A stretch of DNA of 43,062 bases from Perkinsus olseni. Taxonomy: Eukaryota; Perkinsozoa; Perkinsida. Below, piece by piece: positions 1-11,339 of this stretch; position 1 is the first letter of the stretch; every line of letters starts with the position of its first letter. The position numbers were made by a program, and so were the translations under genes. The stretch covers positions 1 to 43,062 of the forward strand of contig JABANN010000282.1 of NCBI GenBank assembly GCA_013115125.1. The letters run 5' to 3'. The notes under the pieces are model-generated. The model was not told where the DNA came from. It searched no databases and was given only the letters and a program-made list of their open reading frames with translations.

Positions 1-860
1 TATATAGTGTTACATTGATATATGATATGTTTATGTATTTATGATAGTTTATTGAATATGTTTATAATAGAATACTCATGATACTCAGCCCGTCACACAG
101 CGAAAAGACAGAGACAATACACGTCCGATGGGGTCGGGTCTTCAACACCATGCAACCGAAGAATGCAACTTAAAAGGAACTCAGTGAGTTCAACTCACCT
201 CGGCTCCGATGGCAACCCCTCGCTGTGTGCCGCCACTGTGACAGTCTTCCAACCTTAGATTAGCGTTTGTTATTCTCACCTGACAAACACTGCTCGCTTC
301 ACTCGGTGAAAAGGGTTAGAGATGCAGACAGCTCCACCGTGAAATTATCATTCCCATACCTAGCACGTCGGAGGGGGCTAAGACCTACGCATTCTCTACG
401 ACGAAGCTGCTCGGATGGTCCCGAACTGCTCAAGGAGCTTTCTACTAGCTCGCACACTGAAGAGAGATAATCCCTAATATATCGACACACACCAGTGGTG
501 TGACACCATGATGAAAAATGCTAGGCATCAAGAGCAAGCCAAAACTAGATAACCAAACCATTGACCGGTTTATTGCAAAACCTTCGTGTATTGCATGCTT
601 TATGGAGGTCTTGCATCTCATGCAGCATGTGAGCTGCAGGACTCATGTCATCTAACGTGTCGATAAGTGTATAAGGACTTTACTTGTAAGTTCGCAAACA
701 AGCTAGACGCTATCCTCCACACGAGCGACTTGAAGTCGCCGACTTCGGCTTCTTGTCGTCCTGGGCCGACAGATGAAGGAAATCGAAAACTTCGAGCGCT
801 CTAGTTTTGTATCTGCTTAACAGATTCACACGGTCCCGCAATCAAAAAGAGACGCCTTAG
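1..860. other. No recognisable gene (left edge)
   Basis: The first ~100 bases are AT-rich, followed by mixed sequence. Short open frames at 267-490 exist on both strands, but none shows a domain, a signal peptide or a splice-supported extension. Given the retroelement remnant to the right, part of this stretch may be LTR sequence, but I found no partner LTR or polypurine tract to support that. Confidence 0.4.
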
Positions 861-869
861 AGTTTGAAT

Positions 870-1420
870 CAGCTCTTACTTTTCCTTCAGTAGAATTTCC
901 CTCTGCTCGTCCCATTCGCTGGTGGCCCTGGTCCTCAGCACGATAATGATATCGTCGATCGCAACGATAGTTGGCTGAGACGCTAGAGATCTCCACGGAA
1001 TCTTAATGCTCAGGACGCCAACGTAACCTAAGAGGGCCTATCTTCAACCAAAGATACCGCCATTTGTATATAGAAGGCCATCAGTATCGTGGACTTTCTT
1101 ATACGACCAGGCAGGCGAAGTTCCACCAGCGTGAGTTAGACCGTCTAACTTAGACGAAATTCATGATCATACCGCAATCTCCGACGAGCGATGATTCTAC
1201 CATTCCCGTGGTCCCCACGAGCACCACTGATCTCGCTCGAAGTCAAGCCTCAAACTCGACAGGATAGGCGAAGTCTCCGACTGACGTCCCCCAACTCCTG
1301 TCGCGGTGATAGCTCTGCCCTCCAATGTAAGATGGACCCCGTTCCTCACAGGCTGTACGACTACGCAGTACTACTACCGACCGCCACGTATACTCACAGT
1401 AGTGCGGAACTCAGATAATG
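870..1420 (-). mobile_element. Fossil LTR-retrotransposon fragment (protease/reverse-transcriptase remnant)
   Basis: Read on the minus strand, about 880-1010 gives a peptide with the core AIDDIII followed by a charged stretch (residues WDEQREILL). This resembles the catalytic YxDD box of LTR-element reverse transcriptases and the helix after it. About 1280-1400 gives RAITATGVGG, which resembles the end of a retroelement aspartic protease. Order on the minus strand (protease upstream of reverse transcriptase) is right, but the spacing is too short, so the element is broken and internally reduced. Copia versus gypsy type cannot be decided. It looks old: only islands of similarity remain and no paired LTRs are visible. 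Confidence 0.4.
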
Positions 1421-1429
1421 TCAGGCTAA

Positions 1430-3490
1430 TAAATCAACGACAGAAAACCGAGTCACTGGGATTGACAAGAAGTCAAAGATATCCTGTTTGAGACGTAGTG
1501 CAGATAATGAAACCTGAAGAGGGAGAAATTAGCGAATTGAACATGTAGATAATTTTCCGCCCTTCCTGGCAATGCGGAAGGGGGAGAGGAGATTGTGACT
1601 CTCGGAAGTCCGCGAGGTTACCTCTCCTTTGTCCAAAGATGCTTTCAGCTGTGCTGGATCGACGTTATCAACGTAGCCGCTCAGAAAGTCCCGCAGGAAG
1701 GATACGCTGTACGAATTAGCGATACTAGACACTAGTCGGGTGAACATAATGACAAGGTTGAAAGACACTAAAGTAATGAGGGCGTTAGCAACTTCACCTG
1801 AGGCTATACTTGATGTTAATGACGAGAATAGAGTAGGGATATATCAACAAAATGCCGAGAAAATAACTCACCGATTGCACCAGCCGGTATAGTCCACACC
1901 GAGCAGTCAAAAGACCAGAGTGATCATGCAGACGAGGAAACATTGAGGCAGCAATACCCTATCTTACCAAAGCCACTCTGAACCACTAGTGGCACAACAT
2001 CTCTGAAAACCAAATCGCGGAGATGACCCGATAAGATCCCCTAATCAGATCAGAGTCTAAGACCCAAGCTTTGAGTCGGGTGCAATCTGCACACACGATC
2101 AGGCGGGTCCCCAACAAGAACGCGATTTTCATCCATCGCTCGTTTGATGAATCGGAGTCTGGGTCAATAATGTTTCATCCACGCACAATGTCCGGGTTGC
2201 GCAGTGCAGCAAAACCTTCGTAGTCTGATGCCTCCGTATACCTTGTTTCCGTATAGCAATTAGTCTCAAATTTTCCCCCGCAGGACACTTACGAGCACAT
2301 AGTACCAATACATAGTATGATCATGTGTTAATAGCATCTTTACGATACTTGTAGGGCAAGAATGAATGATAGAAATTCGGCATTGCGGCGTCATGGTTGC
2401 ACGTTCAGGAGTCAGCCGCCGTTGTCGGCCGAACAGTGCCGGCTAAAGTGAAACCAAAGCATACTGGACTCAGGCGTTGTTTTCTGCCATTTTGCCCGAG
2501 CTCTCTCGGCGCTTGAGACCCTCGGAGCTACACCGCCCGCAGAAGCTACTAGTCAAATTCGGCTGGTAAAAACCAATATTACCACTGATCATATGGTTGC
2601 CCACGTTACCTCATCAGAGGCCGAGGCTTTGTTGTCAGATGCTCGTCATGTCGGCTCAAGTTCGCCTTCAATTGCCTTAGCGACGGAGCTTCGACCGCCG
2701 GTTCCACACCCGCCTGGCCCCTCGTTCCGACCTTCGCCATGCCTCGGCCTTGGTTCAGAATGTACATGAAGACTCTTTATTGAAGAACCATCATGAGGGT
2801 TGAGGCTGGTTATAGGGTCCCTTCGTAACGTAGGGCTCATCGTGATGAGGTGTTGGGGCAGGTTATAGGATCTCGCAATCGCGTGCGCTCCTTTGCTTTC
2901 TCTAGCGTGCTTCTATTTCGAGTCGAGTTTCGAGTGATCCTTGGACCTTGTGACAAACCAGGGGACCCACAGAGCTCTATTGTGACTCTACTGTTAGTCT
3001 GTTAGGTAAGAGTCGGTTAAGAGGAGTATAGGGGACTTACACGCGTGCGCACGGCGCGCTGGCCGATACTGTACTAATTGTTATTCCTAGCATCACGACT
3101 TCCTAGCGACTGCATGTGCTATCAAGACTATTTCCGCCCATACCGGCTGTTGATCATCTTCTACCTGATAACATACCGGTGAGGGGTAGTAATAATTTAT
3201 CTCCTTAGCAGTTCCGAGTCGACACTTTCGACTTACCGTTAATGAAATCTACCCGTGGCAAGGTTGGCCGTAAACGAGGGCGGCACGGAGCGGACGCACG
3301 GAACGAATCTCGATCCCTACGGCGGGTTTTGCGGAACTCTGGCGCTGTCGTTGATGCACATGAAATGCTAATACTGCAAAGCCTCATTCCATATGACCGG
3401 GCACATGTCACCGGCACAAGATAGCTGTCAAATCCTTCGACGATGACATATCTCTATGTTCATTGATCGACGCCTTTGAACCATTCAAGG
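1430..3490. other. About 2 kb without a supportable gene
   Basis: Open frames on both strands are short (under 80 codons) and low in recognisable motifs. The longest include a minus-strand frame at 1529-1768 and a plus-strand basic frame at 3242-3424. None joins to a neighbour by a convincing GT-AG intron. The 1529-1768 frame sits just upstream (minus-strand sense) of the retroelement remnant and could belong to it, but this is not demonstrated. Confidence 0.35.
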
Positions 3491-3741
3491 TGGATGCCGC
3501 CAGGGTTTGGCCACTAGGAAAATGGGAAATTTTTCCCCAGGGAATTTCCGGGAAATATTTCCCTTGGGAAAAATCCCGGGTTTTTCCCTGGGAAATGATG
3601 TGTTTGGCCTTCCTAGGCAGTTTGTTGCTGCAATAGATACGCACGGTGGAAGAATGGATGGAGAGTGAGGCGATACCGGCGGCGATATGACAGCTGTGCT
3701 AGGTTTGAACTCATACGGTGCATCCGCGCGTGAATGAGTGC

Positions 3742-4370
3742 GGTACATATCCGCTTCTGGCACCTCTAGCGGGATGTACTGTGCTTCGGGAACACTGCTT
3801 CCTGATGATAATGAGGTATGAGCAAACTCTCGATGAGTTCACATTCCATCCGACTCGGTGGCTAACCGAGGTACTGAATGGCGTTGTCCTCCTCGAATGG
3901 GAGCCGGAACGTCGTTGTTCGTTGACTTCGAGCCCTTGAGCTGGGGTACATATCAGATTCTGACACCTCTAGCGAGCCATGCAATGCTTCCTGGTGACAG
4001 TGAGGTCTTAGCAATTATACCAAGTACAGCACGACGCATAATGAAAGCCTCCATTGAGCTATAGGAAAATTCTGGCTGAGTTCGCAGCCCGTCAAAATTG
4101 GAGGCTGGCCGAAGTACCGAACGGCACTCCCGAGGTATTGCTGGAACGCGGTTGTTTGTTGACTCCGATCCCTGGTACTGGGGTTACCCCAGTAGGGTAC
4201 ATATCCGATTTTGACACCTCTAGCAGGGCATATAGTGGTTCCTGGCGATAGTGACGTTACGTCACTATCGTCGTTACGTCACTGACGTACAGACAAACTG
4301 TCGATAACTTCGCCGTCCGGCCGACTCGGTGGCTAAGCGGGGTAGCTGACGGGATTGCCGAGCTTATATA
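3742..4370 (+). repeat. Three diverged tandem units inside the hAT-like element
   Basis: The motif GGTACATATC, followed by TGACACCTCTAGC or a close variant, occurs at 3742, 3945 and 4196. A second motif, CGACTCGGTGGCTAA or a variant, occurs near 3851, 4093 and 4320. Units are about 200-250 bp. In one forward frame each unit gives W-L-x-x-V-x-x-G, so the repeat may descend from a repeated coding module, but stops interrupt any long frame now. Confidence 0.6.
4246..4270. repeat. Perfect palindrome 12+1+12
   Basis: Arms 4246-4257 and 4259-4270 are perfect reverse complements around the single base T4258. It lies in the third repeat unit of the hAT-like element and is one of several inverted repeats in this window with a one-base centre. 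Confidence 0.85.
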
Positions 4371-4539
4371 GAAGTCAAAAGTTCCAGCTCGGCAGTCCCG
4401 ACCGGAGCTGGGGCACGTCCGGCACTGTTTCAGATTCACCGGAGTTTTTCCGGGAATTGGGAAAGGGAAATATCCGGGAAATTCCCTTTCCCGGAAATAC
4501 TCAGAGTTTTTCCCAGTTTGGGCAAACCCTGGATGCCGC

Positions 4540-5821
4540 TTCATTCGGTTATCTGACGTATTTTCTACTCCGCCTAAGCAACGCGGATGGTAAGCGCTGG
4601 CGCTTGCAATACTACTTATTATACCACTTCCTGTCGTTAATACTTCCTATCTTTCGTGGACGGGGAGCGGAACACCCCGGCTGTTGTGTCTACTTACTTG
4701 TGTCCTCCGAGAAGCCATCGTAGTCATCTATTCGGCAGACAGCTCGTCTTACGCGCAACGCAGCCCACGGGCTCCTCGGTCTACTTCCTGATTTTCGAAC
4801 CTATAAGGGCGCAGAACCCCACTACTCGAGCTCTGTCACGAGAATCCGAAGACGCACCGCGTCTGACGCAGTGATCTGGCTGTCTCTGTGACGAATAAAA
4901 AGCTCAAAACCGAGAATGACTTCTTAGCAGCGCTTGCGAGGAAGTCAACGTGAAGAGCTTTCTCATCAACTACCGAGAATCTCCGTCGGTGATGTCCCAT
5001 TCTACCTTCCAACCGCCTCTGAAACACACAGAAATCTCGTGCTGTTGCTCTAAAACTTAGAGTCTAAGTCGAGTTGAGGCATAGCGAGCGTGAAACCGGC
5101 GCCGAAATGACGAAGATGGTAAAGCAGGAATACTTAGCCGCATTCAGCTCTATTCGGTTCGATGAGATAGACACACTTATCGTGGAACGACGGAGATTAT
5201 CGCGGAACCCGGGGTGCGGACCCATGGTGGCGCGACGGGAAAGAATACTAATACTTTCAGAAGAGCATGCGATGCACCTGCAGAACTCCGTCTCCGGCGG
5301 TTCACAGTTCGTTCGTCAACCGCACCCGTATCTTGATGATCCCCGCCGTCCGAATCGAGTAGTTGGCGGGAACAACACTGTGGCAATAACCGCGTTGCGG
5401 CTGGTATTTGAACTGTAGTGCAGTTTGAATATCAGAGCATAGGACATATGCCATACGTTCATGGAGAGACGAGGGGTCAACCGTCTCGCCTCTCGCAAAG
5501 CCGACTCTCAGAGACCTCACAATCCACTGGGTAACAGAAATCAACGGTTTTGACTCGAAACTTTTGCAGCCCCGGTCCGGTCCAAACTGATATCACTCTG
5601 AAGCTAGGAGCGTGTCACCCAAGGGCGACCCGGTGCTCCTCGGCATTAAACAGATTGACTAAAACACAACTACAGTTCCAGTTGACCTCAATCTTACAAT
5701 ACTTGACACTAATTTAAGAGCGCGTACCAGATCCCGCCGAAATGCAATTGCAATCGAAGAGGCAATCAGCACCAAAATCCCATCGCTCTCATCAAATTCC
5801 GAGGAAAAACCTCCCGGACCG
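4540..5821. other. Region without confident gene; one 114-codon frame of unknown status
   Basis: A plus-strand open frame at 5074-5418 encodes 114 residues, mostly charged and polar, with no motif I recognise. Minus-strand frames overlap it. No signal peptide, membrane segment or splice-supported extension is evident. It may be an exon, a chance frame, or part of the 3' flank of the TBC gene, which ends at 5822 on the minus strand. Confidence 0.25.
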
Positions 5822-6903
5822 TCAAGGGATGACATACTCGCTGAACGAGCTCGTAGAAGAGTCACTATCGGCACTCGTGCCTTTAAGCGGCAGTCGGCCG
5901 CCCTCAGGTTCACTCTTGCTCCATGGGAACCAAGCCCGGAACGAGCTCACCAAAGATGCGAGAGGCTCCCCACGAGCTTTGTCGTATCCTGCATGCTCAA
6001 CCTCAGGATATCTTTGTCGGATCCGCAACTCGCCATCTTCTCCCATTTTGACCTCTGAGGATCTATCACAAGTAACATCCAATGCCAGCTGATCCAGCAA
6101 ACTCTCCTGCACACTCCGGAATCCAAAATCGATCAGATCAATCACCCGACCGCAATCATCAAACTTTATCCGCCCACACAAGGTCCGCAGTGACCGCAGA
6201 AATTCTTCCTCGGTGGACATGGCGAGTAGGTGCTCCTCGGAAATTTTCAAAAACGCTAGAGCGGCTCGGATGATTACACCCCAACCATCACAGACAAATC
6301 GGTCCCATATTTCCAAAAGCAATTTAGATCGCGGCGTCCCGGCGTCACACGGCCCCAAGTCGTAGGAAAAGATAGTCATAAACCAATGAGTAGCATAAAA
6401 TTTCGCACCCACTTTATACGTTTGCATCAAACGATTTAACTCGGGGGAAAACGCTCCGACAAGGCGGTCCAACTGGTAGGCCATTATTCGCAATCGTGGC
6501 AGAGTAGGCAGATACATATCGATCATTCGAAATCGGTAATCCGCCAGAAGAGCATCCAAAATGTAGAAGGTCGCTCCGAGATCCCCATGGATCAACCAAA
6601 GATGCGCCGCCACGAAATTGATACCCTGGCAGTAGCCCATAGAGGGATGCTTGTTCGCAATTGCGCGTAAAATCTTGAAGAGTGCCGGTGGCAAATCTGG
6701 TCGGCCCGGGTGCGTCCGGTGGATATCACGAGAGATAGAATCGTCACACATTGAGTTGGGCTTGGCAGCGAGAGCGTCGAACTCCGCCCGATCGTTCCGC
6801 CCCACCGACTGGAGAATGACCGATCGGTAAATAGACCTTCGCAAGGTCCATGGAATGTGAATTGAGGGACTTCGACGTCTCAGCAGCTCCGCGACGAGCG
6901 CAC
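5822..6903 (-). CDS. TBC-domain Rab GTPase-activating protein (3' exon, 5' part missing)
   Basis: This is a GTPase-activating protein for Rab-family GTPases, acting at membranes in vesicle traffic. The frame from 6901 to the stop at 5822 reads through the TBC fold in order: an entry helix (IPWTLRRSIYRSVI), then IxRDIHRTHP with the arginine-finger box, then MGYCQGINFVA with the glutamine-finger box, then WFMTIFSYDL and LEIWDRFVCDGWG near the C-terminal half. The RDIxRT and YCQG boxes hold the catalytic Arg and Gln of the dual-finger mechanism. A splice acceptor (CGCTCAG/GT) at about 6904 fits the start of this exon, so upstream exons exist but I could not place them. The tail after the domain is about 70 residues, ending Ser-rich. 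Family assignment is firm; the Rab partner cannot be told. Confidence 0.85.
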
Positions 6904-7777
6904 CTGAGCGAGATGAAATGAAATCTTATAATAATGATACGGGAAAATTGAAGAACGCATTCCGCACTCTACATCGCGAAACTCACATTTGGCAGGTCGA
7001 AACGCGTGAAACAGGAACAAACAGGGGCGTTTTCCAGTCACGGTTCAAAAGGCGAAGTAAAATCGAACTTCGCGTATCACGGGGGGAACTCTAATGTAAT
7101 ATTGAATTACAAGTCATAATGTAATACCAAAATTGCATACAACTGTTTGTACCACACTGTGACATAGCCTTCATGAAACGTGCATGACGGAGCTCCCGTC
7201 GTCGGACAGAAAACGGTAGCGCAAGGGCACCCTACTTTCTAACCTTCTTTCTAATTTTTACGCTGGAAATTTTCCATTCCGCAATTCGCATGGGCGAGTA
7301 GAGAATGAAACACCAGTAACACTCCGAACTCGATTTCTGGTTGGACATTTAATCTGTTTTTAGTAGAATTTTTTAAAGAGCGCCCATGCTATTCGATAGA
7401 CAGTCGTAGTACTAGTCGCTTTTACTAAAAACCCACGGGTTGGCGCAAATTTCCCATGGCCGGCGACTGGTGTAAAACGTGCAAAAAAATTATGTCTCCG
7501 TCACTATGTCTGTCATTATGTCTGTCTCGGTGCAAAAATTGCCGCTTACGGCGTGAAAATCGAAAAAAATAGAGAAAAACGAGAAATAAAGCGAGGAGTA
7601 GCATACGAGAAGTGCTGTTACTAAGGTAGCGGAAATAGCGATATTTTCACTAGGACTTTTCACACCGCCGGTGAAACTCCAATGACAGAAAGTTAAAAAT
7701 TACTATTACTCAAGCGAATCATCAGACACAACAATAGTCTTATACTACAACCAGCAGCCTCTGGTCTCACAACAGCC
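6904..7777. other. Intergenic/intronic stretch with MITE-like scraps
   Basis: No coding frame of note. It must contain upstream exon(s) or the first intron of the TBC gene. AACTTCGCGTATCACGG near 7070 and GGTGAAACTCC near 7671 resemble the ends of the GTGAAAC repeat family seen in MAEA introns. A short run of TATGTCTGTC-like units lies near 7505-7530. Confidence 0.4.
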
Positions 7778-7981
7778 CTAGCCGCCCTTATTATTACTCG
7801 ATCGACTCTGCAGGTACCACTGTACGCACACCAGTCCGGCGTTCGGCAGATCATCACAAACATCGAGATAGGTCACCACAGGAGTATCCACGAAGCACAG
7901 CATACCGCTCTTCCTTTCCTGATCGTTCGGCTCTTTTTCTGGTGGCTCACATTGGTATGATGGCGGTGTAGAAGAGGCCAT
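7778..7981 (-). CDS. Small protein of unknown function (67 residues) or first exon
   Basis: An ATG at 7981 on the minus strand opens a 67-codon frame ending in a stop at 7778. The peptide starts MASSTPPSYQCEPPEKEP, is Pro/Glu-rich at first, then has the hydrophobic-acidic core PVVTYLDVCDDLPNAG. I recognise no family. It faces EMG1 head to head, the two start codons being about 137 bp apart, which makes real transcription from here plausible. An internal GTGAGC near codon 12 could be a splice donor, so the true product may differ. Confidence 0.4.
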   Translation of the reverse strand: MASSTPPSYQCEPPEKEPNDQERKSGMLCFVDTPVVTYLDVCDDLPNAGLVCVQWYLQSRSSNNKGG

Positions 7982-8118
7982 AACGGTTAGATTAAACGCG
8001 GCACTTTGCCTCGGCGATTATGATGTTGCGTCAATATATCCGGTTTTGTAACGGTTTTACTCGCGTTTAAACACTCAAATTGAGTTCGCGTCCCGTTGTG
8101 GTTCAGCATTCCCTATTA
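7982..8118. promoter_or_regulatory. Short divergent intergenic region upstream of EMG1
   Basis: This 137-bp gap separates the minus-strand small gene (start 7981) from the EMG1 start codon (8119). It probably carries both core promoters. I see no TATA box or other motif that I would name with confidence. Confidence 0.35.
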
Positions 8119-10735
8119 ATGTCAGCTGTGAAGCGTGCTCGTACTGAGGAGCGGTCCAGCAGTCGGAGTGATGCTCTAGTTGGGCATACTGTGGACGAAG
8201 CGAAGGCTCTCATACCCCGCACGCCTGAAGAGAAGACTACAGGACAGAGGCTCGTTGTGGTAGTACGGATGGAAGAAATCGAAAAGGGTTTGCCTCTCAC
8301 AAAGTTGCGTGATATATCGTATCGTTAGTTGTGAAAACTGGTGTCGGGAGGAAAGGTTCCGTAGTATACGGACTTTGTATTAACTCACAGTCATGGAAAT
8401 TGCATGAACGGTTGATATATCATCTTACATTATTCGCCTCGTTCGCTCTTTCACGGTAGGAGAAAAACAATACATAAAACGGTAGGTTTCCGATACCAAT
8501 TTCGTTCCAAAATATCCTCTCTACTTGTCGTAAAAAGTAGTGAAACTTTGATACGTGTATGAAGATAGCACGACAAATATGCTCAAAATGGCAAACCCCG
8601 GTGGCTTTCCTTTCGGCCATCAAATCCTTATCACTGTGTAAGGCCCCCCCCTTAACATCTTTTAACCATGTGAAATCGCCGTGCTTGTCGCGTTATTTCC
8701 TATTGATTGCTTGTATAGTCGTCATGCAAAGGGGTAGTAGAGATATTGCAGAGCAATCATCTCTCCATCGGGAAGGTTATGTTCCAGTTTTACCCGCTGC
8801 AGTTGCCAATTGTAGTGACCACCACTGCGATTTATTACACCGAAATTTCCCAAATAATTTCCTCAAAAAACCTCGAAGGTTTCCAAAATGAGGGAAAAAC
8901 ATTTCTCCTCTCTCGCGAGGGCGTGGTATCTTAGCTCGACCCATACGCGTTGTAAAATTTGTCCTCTCGTGTAGAACACCAGCGGAACGAAGCCGGATGC
9001 CGAGATTCTGACGAGCCCTTCGTTGTCTCCTAGGTGCTCGAAAAAGCCGCTTTAGAGGTTGTCCAAGTGAAGGGGAAGTATGAGCTGTTGAACAGCGATG
9101 ACCATAAAAATATCTTGGCGAAGTCGGGGAAGGACATATCGTCTTATCGGCCGGACATCACTCATCAGTGTTTGATGATGTTATTGGATAGCCCCTTAAA
9201 TAAGGCCGGCAAGTTACTCATATACGTGCACACTATGAATAATGTAATACTGTGGGAGGTGAGAGGTGGAATCATGTGCGGAATTAGCCGAGTCGTCGAG
9301 CAGCAGAGCTGAGACCAAGAGGGTGTGGGTTCTATTCCCGCAATGTATTGCTAAGATTCGCCGCGAGAATTCCCCGAGCTCGCTGGGCGGACTGTTGGGC
9401 TCATCGAGGGGAGTAGCGAACTCTGTTCTGATATTAGCGCCAAAAATTCCGAAATTCCCGCCAATCCTCCTGCGAGGCATTGTGTGATGCAACGCTTTTG
9501 TGGGTGTCACGATTTGTTCTCTTTTACATGTTGCTGATTATTGGGTGATACAGAAAGTCGCAATTTAGGTCCTCATCGAGGTCAGCCCTGCCTTAAGGAT
9601 GCCCCGAACCTTCAAAAGATTCTCTGGTTTGATCGTCGAGCTCCTCAACAAAAACAAGATACGCGCAGCCAACAGTAGTATCTGGAATCTTCGCTGTGCG
9701 CGGCTTACGCTGTGGTATCTTTGTTCAGGTAGTGAGATTCTCATGAAGGTCATCGCCAATCCCGTCCAGAAGTATCTTCCGGCGGGCGGGATTAAGTGTG
9801 GCTTGTCAGTCGATGGTCGCCTCCTCACATGTAATTATCCATGCCTGCCAGCTTTGGGAATCTTAGGTCGCTGCAGGTCCACAATGGTTGAAGTCACACG
9901 ACGAGACTAAAGATTCCAAGGGACGTTGTCTTATCGATACTGTGCCTGTTACTGTAGTCATTGGTGCTGTTGCTCATGGAGAGCCCTGCTCGGTAATGGA
10001 GAGGCTGGCTGCATTTTTGGTTGTTTGAATTCGCCGTAGGGTTTCACTATATAATTTTCGTGACATTTGTAAGATGATAAAGTGGCTACACATGAAGGAC
10101 TTGGTTGTGGTGGTGTCTCGATATCTGAAAACGAACAGGAACCAAAATGTTGTTATTTACAACGGAACTGTCCTACAGTTATCTTGAGTGTGGGAGATTT
10201 CCTGTGCGCGCTGGAAAAGTCTGATGGGACGGTGTGCAACAAACCGTCATGCGAATCGCAAAAAATTTGGTTCACTTGACGTCGTGCGCCTGACGTTTAA
10301 AATTATCTGAGTCCGCACATATCGGAAACCTGATAGGACAGGTTGTGACGAGCCCGAGTTAATTCTGGGATGCCTTTCGTGTATCACGTCATCACCGTCT
10401 TTCATTCAGGAGCCTCGGTTTGGTGCTGATTACGTCGAGGAGACGATCGCCATCTCGAATCACGGTCTGAGTGCTGCCATCTGTTGCGCTAAGCTGACCT
10501 GTGCCTTGGAGGATCGTTGGGGCGTCATCTAAGGCAGCAACGTAAACTACGTTTTACTACCACTTCTTCGCATGGAGAATCTGTTGGGTTTATAGTGGCC
10601 GTCGATCGTCAGCCTCGGCGAGAGGACCCATTCGCAGTTGTATGGGTTACTGTTAACGAGGAGTGCTCCGCCCTCTCTTTGGGTTGCCAGACATTGACTG
10701 AACCCAGCGATGGGAGAACGTCTGCGGACTGATTT
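8119..10735 (+). CDS. EMG1: rRNA small-subunit pseudouridine N1-methyltransferase Emg1/Nep1 (spliced)
   Basis: Emg1/Nep1 is a SPOUT-class enzyme that methylates a pseudouridine of 18S rRNA in the nucleolus and is needed for 40S assembly. Exons that join in frame: 8119-8259, 9034-9243, 9569-9677, 9729-9808, 9867-9992. Together they give the family blocks LEKAALEVVQVKGKYELLN, then RPDITHQCLMMLLDSPLNKAG, then YVHTMNNVLIEVSPALRMPR, FKRFSGLIVELLNK, KVIANPVQKYLPAG and VTVVIGAVAHGE, in the same order as in human EMG1. The first exon is a 47-residue N-terminal extension, basic at the start. The last exon(s), matching the SISxYPLSA region, are unresolved: candidates lie at 10083-10140 and 10655-10735, but phases do not join cleanly. 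Introns are 774, 325, 51 and 58 nt. Intron 2 holds a tRNA-like remnant. Confidence 0.9.
9255..9365 (+). repeat. tRNA-like (SINE-like) remnant in EMG1 intron 2
   Basis: TTAGCCGAGTCG near 9283 resembles the A box of a Ser/Leu-type tRNA. GGTTCTATTCC near 9327-9338 resembles the B box (GGTTCGANTCC), flanked by GTGGG...CCCGC, which can form a T-stem with one G-T pair. The anticodon arm and acceptor ends are not convincing, so this is a decayed tRNA or tRNA-derived SINE, not a working tRNA gene. Confidence 0.4.
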
Positions 10736-10846
10736 ATACCAACCTCTTCAAAACTGAACGCACAACAACCAACCGGTGTAGCCATAGCTAGAAGAGTGCA
10801 CGCATGCACACTGAGATTGGGAGATAGACAACATTCGGACAGGTGT

Positions 10847-11050
10847 GTGTGAGTTCAAAGTTCAACGCCTACGACAGTACGGCTTAGTTAGACTAGCACC
10901 GCCGACGTAGCAACCATGTGTAGAAAATAAGTCATCTAAATGACTTATTTCAGCACAGACTGCATGGTCCAGTCGAAAACTTCAGTATGATTTGTATGAG
11001 TTTAAAGTCCAACGCCTACGGCAGTACGGCTTAGTTGGACTAGTACTGAT
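10847..11050 (+). repeat. Direct repeat pair flanking a hairpin
   Basis: About 55 bp at 10848-10903 recur at about 10994-11046; the shared core is AACGCCTACG-CAGTACGGCTTAGTT, with one base differing at the dash. Between the copies, 10925-10935 and 10940-10950 form a perfect 11-bp inverted repeat with a 4-base loop (AAATAAGTCAT / ATGACTTATTT). No coding potential was seen. It lies just after the EMG1 3' end. Confidence 0.65.
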
Positions 11051-11339
11051 GTACCATCTGAGGTGGATTAGTTCAGCCTGTTAAAGAGGCTCTCTTCATC
11101 AAGCCGAAAAGGGTTGCTCTCGGAGCGAGGTCATCGCCAGCTGGGAACGTCCTTTCCTCCCGCTTCCACTACATCGGGGCATTCATCCAACAAACTCAGC
11201 CGTCTAACTCGACTGATTGGGTGAGAGAAGTGCTGATCAACGGCGAGGGGCGATGGCAGAATTTGAGGGTCCAGTCATAGCCATACAGTCTGTAAGGAAA
11301 GAATGCGAGATGCAAAAACGAGGCCTCATTTCACGTGCG

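Larger units (their letters stand above)
3493..4539. mobile_element. Non-autonomous hAT-like DNA transposon with 8-bp target site duplication
   Basis: The element proper is 3501-4531 (1031 bp). Its left end begins CAGGGTTTGGCC and its right end, read on the minus strand, begins CAGGGTTTGCCC. The inverted ends continue imperfectly through TTTCCC/GGGAAA-rich sequence for about 90 bp on each side. The octamer GATGCCGC lies directly outside both ends (3493-3500 and 4532-4539). CAGGG-type termini with an 8-bp target duplication are the hallmark of the hAT superfamily. No transposase is present inside; the interior holds three diverged repeats (3742-4370), so the element was moved in trans. The exact target duplication implies a fairly recent insertion relative to other repeats here. 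Confidence 0.82.
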
